DNA of 64,000 nucleotides, from NCBI RefSeq assembly GCF_020172085.1, contig NZ_JAIVAT010000007.1:744001-808000 (forward strand). Direction: 5' to 3'. The stretch comes from Rossellomorea aquimaris. GTDB lineage: Bacteria; Bacillota; Bacilli; Bacillales; Bacillaceae_B. The notes under the pieces were generated by a model that saw only the letters and a list, made by a program, of their open reading frames with translations, was not told where the DNA came from and ran no database searches. This document shows positions 60,286-64,000 of the stretch, piece after piece (position 1 is the stretch's first letter; every line of letters begins with the position of its first letter). Position numbers and translations under genes: made by a program.

Positions 60286-60500
60286 TTATCAGCGGAGTTT
60301 TGATTTTATCAGCGAAATTTTCAATATATCAGCGAAATTCAGTCGAGCAAACGTGTAACATCCAAGCAGCTTGATGTCTCATTACGTCCTGAGCGTGACT
60401 GATATCCAATTATCGGCGAAATTCTAATTTTATCAGCGATATTTTTAATATAACGGCGATATCCAGGATTTAACGGCGAAATCTCAAATATATCGGCGAA
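60286..60500. repeat. Array of eight units, exact 20 bp period (ATCAGCGAAAT family)
   Basis: ATCAGCG or its variants (ATCGGCG, AACGGCG) begin at 60288, 60308, 60328, then 60412, 60432, 60452, 60472 and 60492, always 20 bp apart within each block. The core often extends to GAAATTT. An 84 bp gap without units splits the array into two blocks. The segment 60229-60535 holds nothing else and lies between convergent genes. Confidence 0.88.
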
Positions 60501-60535
60501 ACCACTCCAAACGATTGCACAATCCAGAAACACTA

Positions 60536-60570
60536 CTAAAAAAGCGAACCCCATAAGGGTTCGCTTCTCT
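60536..60570 (-). terminator. Terminator of the P450-reductase gene
   Basis: On the minus strand AAGCGAACCC/GGGGTTCGCTT followed by TTTT. Confidence 0.88.
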
Positions 60571-60574
60571 CCAA

Positions 60575-63500
60575 TCATGCTCCAGCCCAAACATCCTTCG
60601 CATATCGACCATCTTCTTCTAATGATCTGAGCCATTTATCGGCTTCTTCTTTCGATGTTTGATAGATACGCATATAGCTTTCTACTAAGGTTTGTTCCAC
60701 ATCTGGGGCCATCTTGCTTCCATCACCACAAATGTATAAGCGTCCACCATCTTTCAGTATAGGCAGAATTTCTTCCGCATTTTCGGCTAACCGGTGCTGG
60801 ACATAGGTTTTCTCCTTACCCGGGCATCTTGAAAATGCTGTGTGCAATGTGACTATTCCGTCTTGTTCGGCTTTCTCTAATTCGTTCTGATACAAGAAGT
60901 CGTGCTTCGGATTTCGGCAACCGAAGTAAAGGTGAGCCTCACCGAGTGATTTCCCTTGCTCATTAAGAACAGCGCGTGCTTGGATGAACCCTCTGAACGG
61001 AGCGATTCCCGTACCAGGGCCAACCATGACAATCGGTGTCTCCGTGTCTTCAGGTAGTTGAAAGTTCGATTGCGGTCTGTTGATGAAGCAGGCGATTTTG
61101 TCTCCGGCTTCACGATTTGCCAGATAGTTGGATGCGATTCCGTTGTACTCTCCATTACCGCTCCATGCTTCTCCCCGGACGACGCTGACGGTGATGGTCG
61201 CTTCTCCATTCTTGTATAAAGGCGAGCTTGAGATTGAATAATAGCGTGCTTTTAAAGGAGGGAGCAGTGCCAGGAATCCTTCAAAAGGTATTTCGCAAGC
61301 CATGTATTTTTCAGCGAGATCCAGCATGGTGATGCGTTTGTTTAGTACCGCTTCTTTATAGGTCTCATCCTTCAGTAGTTCTTCAAGCTCAACAACGTGA
61401 GGAGGGCAGACGGTATGAGCGGCTAGAGCACGGATTTGAGAGCGGGTAGCGGGCTCTTGGAACTCTACATAATTCCCCAGTAGTTCTCGAAGTTTCACCG
61501 GTTTTTCGGTAGGCAGATGGGCGGCTTTTCCAGAGTCTCCCGTCAGTTGGACGTAGTCGTGTCCGTTCAAGTTGAATCGAGTGAGCACTCGCTCGACAAG
61601 TGTCGACGGATTTTGTGGAAGGACTCCGACATGATCTCCTTCCTGATACGTAACACCTTCTGGTAAGGTAAGGGCGATATGCCTTGTGTTTCGGCCGCTT
61701 TCAGCATGCTGTAATTCGAAATTCTCATTCACCACGGCTGTGAAGGCATGATGCGTACGTGCCAGTGGTGTGTCGCTTACATCGCTGACAAAATTCATTG
61801 TAATGGAGCTGTTCGATTGATCGTTTTGATTGAGTTCGATGCTTAAGCTTTCAGCCAGATTGGGCCATAGAGCTTCCGCCCACTTTTCGTAATCTCCTTC
61901 AAAGTCATCGCTTGCATCGCCGTGTCCGATTTCTGTTATACGGTGCGCGCCTTTTTCATAAAGCTGTTCATCAATGAAGTTCGGGATACGCTGATACGTT
62001 GTGGCCCAATTGTGGTCACCGCATCCAAATACAGCATAGTGGACACCTTCAAATTCACCTGCCTGACTTTCCTTTAGCATGGAAATGAACTTACCTGCAT
62101 TGTCAGGCGGGTTTCCGTTATATGAAGCTGAGACAATCAGAACAGCCCCATTTGCCGGGAGTCCGTCACTGAATCCATCTAAAGGAGCAACCTCTGCAGA
62201 AAACCCTTGTTGACGTCCCGATTCCGCAAGATCACGTGCGATACCTTCTGCCGTACCCATGTTTGAGCCATACAGAACAAGTAAAGGTGTTCCGTGGGAA
62301 GATTCCACCACAGCAGGCTTCTTCTCTTGCTCGGAATTTTCTTCCCCTTTAGAAGCAATCGAGAATCCCAGTGAAGGCTTACGTGGTGATACGCGCATCG
62401 TTAATCCATCCGGCTTAAGGGTCAGTGTCTCTTTTACATCCAATTGATAGTCTTTGTGATCAATCAGGTCAAAGTGCTGGAGCACCATGCCGAGGACCAG
62501 TGTGGCTTCATGTAGGGCAAACTGTTGTCCGATGCAGGCGCGTTGTCCGTTTCCGAACGGTTTATATGCATGGTAAGGAATGGATGAAGGATCCTCGAAA
62601 CGTTCTGGGATGAAGGATTCAACATCATCTCCCCACACAGAAGTGTCACGGTGAATTTCAGGAATGATTAGGGTAAATACATCATCTTTTAGGACATCAT
62701 ATTTGCCACCCAGCGTAGTATCTTCTCTCGCATAGACGGAAAAAGCAGGGGCAGTCGGCCAGAGTCGAAGTGTTTCATTCAAGACCATCCGGACGTATTT
62801 CATTTGTTTCACTTGCTTATAGTCAGGTATGTCATCGCCTACAACTCGATCAACTTCGTCTTGAGCCTTTCTCAGTTTTTCCGGATTGTTCATCAGGAAG
62901 TAGAGGGCGAGGGAGAGGAGTCCACTGGTCGTTTCATGCCCTGCAATCAAGAATGTAATGATTTGAAAGCGGATGTTTTCATCACTCAACGCTTCTCCTG
63001 TATCAGGGTCTGTTCCTTGCAGCATATAAGAGAGTAGATCCTCTTCACCTTGATTCCCGTTTTCTTTCCGTTCGGCAATCAATTCATCAACGAGGGAGAA
63101 CATATACTCGATGTCTTCTCTGAATTGTTTTTTTGATTTGATCATCAGTTTATCCTGGACCCCAAGACGCTGGGATTGGTTCATCGCTTCGTCCAGTGCG
63201 CGAACCATGCTGTCCACGAAAGGATGGGACGTTTCACGGTAGAAACTGTTAAAGCGGTAATTGAAACCACACAGTCCGATGGTATCCAGGGTCAGACGGG
63301 TCATATCTTCAGGAACGTCAATTTCATCTGTTGGATTCAGGCGGCTCCATTTTTGAATGAGCTGGGTGGCGAGATCCACCATTTTGGTGTGGTATCCTTT
63401 CATGGCCTGCTGGCTAAAGCTGGGAAGAAGGATATTATGTGCCTTTTTCCAATTGACCTCTTTCGTTTCACTGGTGAAAAGACCATCTCCACTAAATGCT

Positions 63501-63742
63501 CTGACCTTTTGAAGGGCAGGGCCTACTTTTTTGTCAAAACGGGTTTCATCACATAATTCCCCTGCAAGGGAAGCGCTTGAAACAAAGGTACTCGTTCTTC
63601 CGGGAAACTGGAACTGATAGATGGGTCCTAGTTCCCTCGCAAGCTTCATAAATGATTGAAGGGGCTTTTCTTTATCGATAACGGGTAAATTCCCAAGGGG
63701 GCCATAGGTTTTCGGTTGTGGATATTGTGTTTGATGTGTCAT
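60575..63742 (-). CDS. Self-sufficient cytochrome P450 / NADPH-P450 reductase (CYP102A type)
   Basis: 1055 residues, one soluble chain. Heme domain (about 1-460) with the oxygen-binding I-helix AGHETTSG and heme-Cys motif [12 protein letters not shown] near residue 400. An FMN flavodoxin domain follows (about 485-635: [20 protein letters not shown]). The FAD/NADPH reductase domain comes last (about 665-1055: [30 protein letters not shown]). It hydroxylates fatty acids at sub-terminal positions with NADPH and O2, as P450 BM3 and B. subtilis CypB/CypD do. GAGGTGAAGGAAAA precedes the ATG. A TetR regulator lies upstream on the same strand. Confidence 0.95.
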   Translation of the reverse strand: MTHQTQYPQPKTYGPLGNLPVIDKEKPLQSFMKLARELGPIYQFQFPGRTSTFVSSASLAGELCDETRFDKKVGPALQKVRAFSGDGLFTSETKEVNWKKAHNILLPSFSQQAMKGYHTKMVDLATQLIQKWSRLNPTDEIDVPEDMTRLTLDTIGLCGFNYRFNSFYRETSHPFVDSMVRALDEAMNQSQRLGVQDKLMIKSKKQFREDIEYMFSLVDELIAERKENGNQGEEDLLSYMLQGTDPDTGEALSDENIRFQIITFLIAGHETTSGLLSLALYFLMNNPEKLRKAQDEVDRVVGDDIPDYKQVKQMKYVRMVLNETLRLWPTAPAFSVYAREDTTLGGKYDVLKDDVFTLIIPEIHRDTSVWGDDVESFIPERFEDPSSIPYHAYKPFGNGQRACIGQQFALHEATLVLGMVLQHFDLIDHKDYQLDVKETLTLKPDGLTMRVSPRKPSLGFSIASKGEENSEQEKKPAVVESSHGTPLLVLYGSNMGTAEGIARDLAESGRQQGFSAEVAPLDGFSDGLPANGAVLIVSASYNGNPPDNAGKFISMLKESQAGEFEGVHYAVFGCGDHNWATTYQRIPNFIDEQLYEKGAHRITEIGHGDASDDFEGDYEKWAEALWPNLAESLSIELNQNDQSNSSITMNFVSDVSDTPLARTHHAFTAVVNENFELQHAESGRNTRHIALTLPEGVTYQEGDHVGVLPQNPSTLVERVLTRFNLNGHDYVQLTGDSGKAAHLPTEKPVKLRELLGNYVEFQEPATRSQIRALAAHTVCPPHVVELEELLKDETYKEAVLNKRITMLDLAEKYMACEIPFEGFLALLPPLKARYYSISSSPLYKNGEATITVSVVRGEAWSGNGEYNGIASNYLANREAGDKIACFINRPQSNFQLPEDTETPIVMVGPGTGIAPFRGFIQARAVLNEQGKSLGEAHLYFGCRNPKHDFLYQNELEKAEQDGIVTLHTAFSRCPGKEKTYVQHRLAENAEEILPILKDGGRLYICGDGSKMAPDVEQTLVESYMRIYQTSKEEADKWLRSLEEDGRYAKDVWAGA

Positions 63743-63774
63743 TTTTCCTTCACCTCATCGAAATGGTTTAGTTT

Positions 63775-63796
63775 GCGGAATGAACGTTCATTCCGC
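63775..63796. promoter_or_regulatory. FatR/Bm3R1-type operator
   Basis: Perfect palindrome; its inner 20 bases CGGAATGAACGTTCATTCCG equal the Bm3R1 operator as I recall it. It lies 33 bp upstream of the P450 start, between the regulator and P450 genes. Fatty acids release the repressor in the known systems. Confidence 0.85.
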
Positions 63797-63801
63797 GTAG
63801 A

Positions 63802-63826
63802 GATGAGAAACACGTGGTTTCTCATC
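63802..63826. other. Perfect hairpin at the regulator's stop codon
   Basis: GATGAGAAAC/GTTTCTCATC around ACGTG overlaps the stop codon of the TetR gene. No T run; may pause or stabilise the message. Confidence 0.55.
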
Positions 63827-64000
63827 CGTATAATCGGACAGCGTCCCACATACTTTCTTCTACGTCTTTAAGCATAGCGGCATCAGGCTTTAACTCGCCG
63901 ATTCGGACCAGTCGCTGCAGCTCGAGAAAGGCACCATATAAAATGGCGATTAAAGCTGTTGAAGGCAGATTTTTAATCTCCTTTTTCTCTTTACCCGAAT
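63822..64000 (-). CDS. fatR: TetR-family regulator (FatR/Bm3R1-like), C-terminal part
   Basis: 58 codons of the 3' end are in the window and the gene runs off the right edge. The visible end is KNLPSTALIAILYGAFLELQ, then RLVRIGELKPDAAMLKDVEE and SMWDAVRLYG: helical, as in the ligand domain of TetR repressors. The identity rests mainly on the adjacent operator and P450. The HTH is not visible. Confidence 0.7.
   Translation of the reverse strand, partial: SGKEKKEIKNLPSTALIAILYGAFLELQRLVRIGELKPDAAMLKDVEESMWDAVRLYG

Noticed and set aside
60286-60500. The 20 bp period arrays as CRISPR
   Set aside because: Core words are only 7-12 bp, the intervals between them about 8-13 bp, cores vary, and no cas gene is present.

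Overview
The window reads as chromosomal DNA of an aerobic, endospore-forming Bacillaceae. The evidence is protein relatedness (MtlR/MtlD, HtpX, a YxiN-type DbpA, an Mta/TipA-type MerR, a CYP102-type P450 fusion, a des/desR remnant, Csp proteins), strong AGGAGG ribosome sites, many TTG/GTG starts, lysine and guanine riboswitches, and two classes of repeats that I recall as common in Bacillaceae intergenic regions. A Rossellomorea- or Bacillus-like marine or soil species is a guess from general resemblance. I saw no rRNA, tRNA, CRISPR array, transposase or prophage module.

Layout. 1-2.3 kb: end of the mannitol regulator mtlR and mtlD. 2.3-9.3 kb: prolyl-4-hydroxylase-like oxygenase, DMT transporter with divergent XRE-cupin regulator, ECF sigma factor with DUF4179 anti-sigma-like partner, a MITE-like repeat, and lysA under an L-box. 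9.4-17.8 kb: an orphan OppB/OppC-like permease pair, LysR plus a paired SMR transporter, a GyrI-like protein, LysR plus a YhgE-type protein, DUF1836. 17.9-21 kb: htpX and a large secreted lamin-tail protein. 21.3-27.9 kb: a seven-gene operon behind a multi-repeat PhoP box: binding lipoprotein, cytosolic alkaline-phosphatase-superfamily enzyme, two permeases, ATPase, DeoR regulator and PHP phosphoesterase. This looks like a phosphate-starvation import-and-hydrolyse system for an unidentified organophosphate or phosphonate. 28-39 kb: amidase, LysE exporter, rlmD, a second orphan permease pair with a lipoprotein, APC permease, SelO, MDR oxidoreductase, isochorismatase-like hydrolase, second MITE-like copy. 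39.5-47 kb: TetR-ABC-FtsX operon, nei-type glycosylase, secreted PF10091-type glycosidase, Gfo/Idh/MocA oxidoreductase. 46.7-49 kb: a lipoprotein nucleosidase behind a PurBox-like site and a guanine riboswitch, then a Trm11-like methyltransferase. 49.1-51.5 kb: three genes resembling endospore-appendage (Ena/DUF3992) subunits plus a Cys-tailed DUF11 surface protein. 51.7-53.8 kb: aldo/keto reductase remnant, desaturase and a DesR derivative that has lost its HTH. 53.9-60.2 kb: DUF2500, RluF-like synthase, MerR/TipA regulator, DUF3934, duplicated csp genes, dbpA with an attenuator-like leader, AraC/GyrI regulator. 60.3-64 kb: P450-reductase fusion with a Bm3R1/FatR-type operator and the end of its TetR regulator.

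The most interesting items are the PhoP-box organophosphate operon, the dual purine-controlled nucleosidase with a catalytic Asp-to-Asn change, the Ena-like locus, three intergenic arrays with a 20-21 bp period, and a GAGGGACGGACCT word that recurs at gene ends and also lies inside coding sequences, including the damaged desR.
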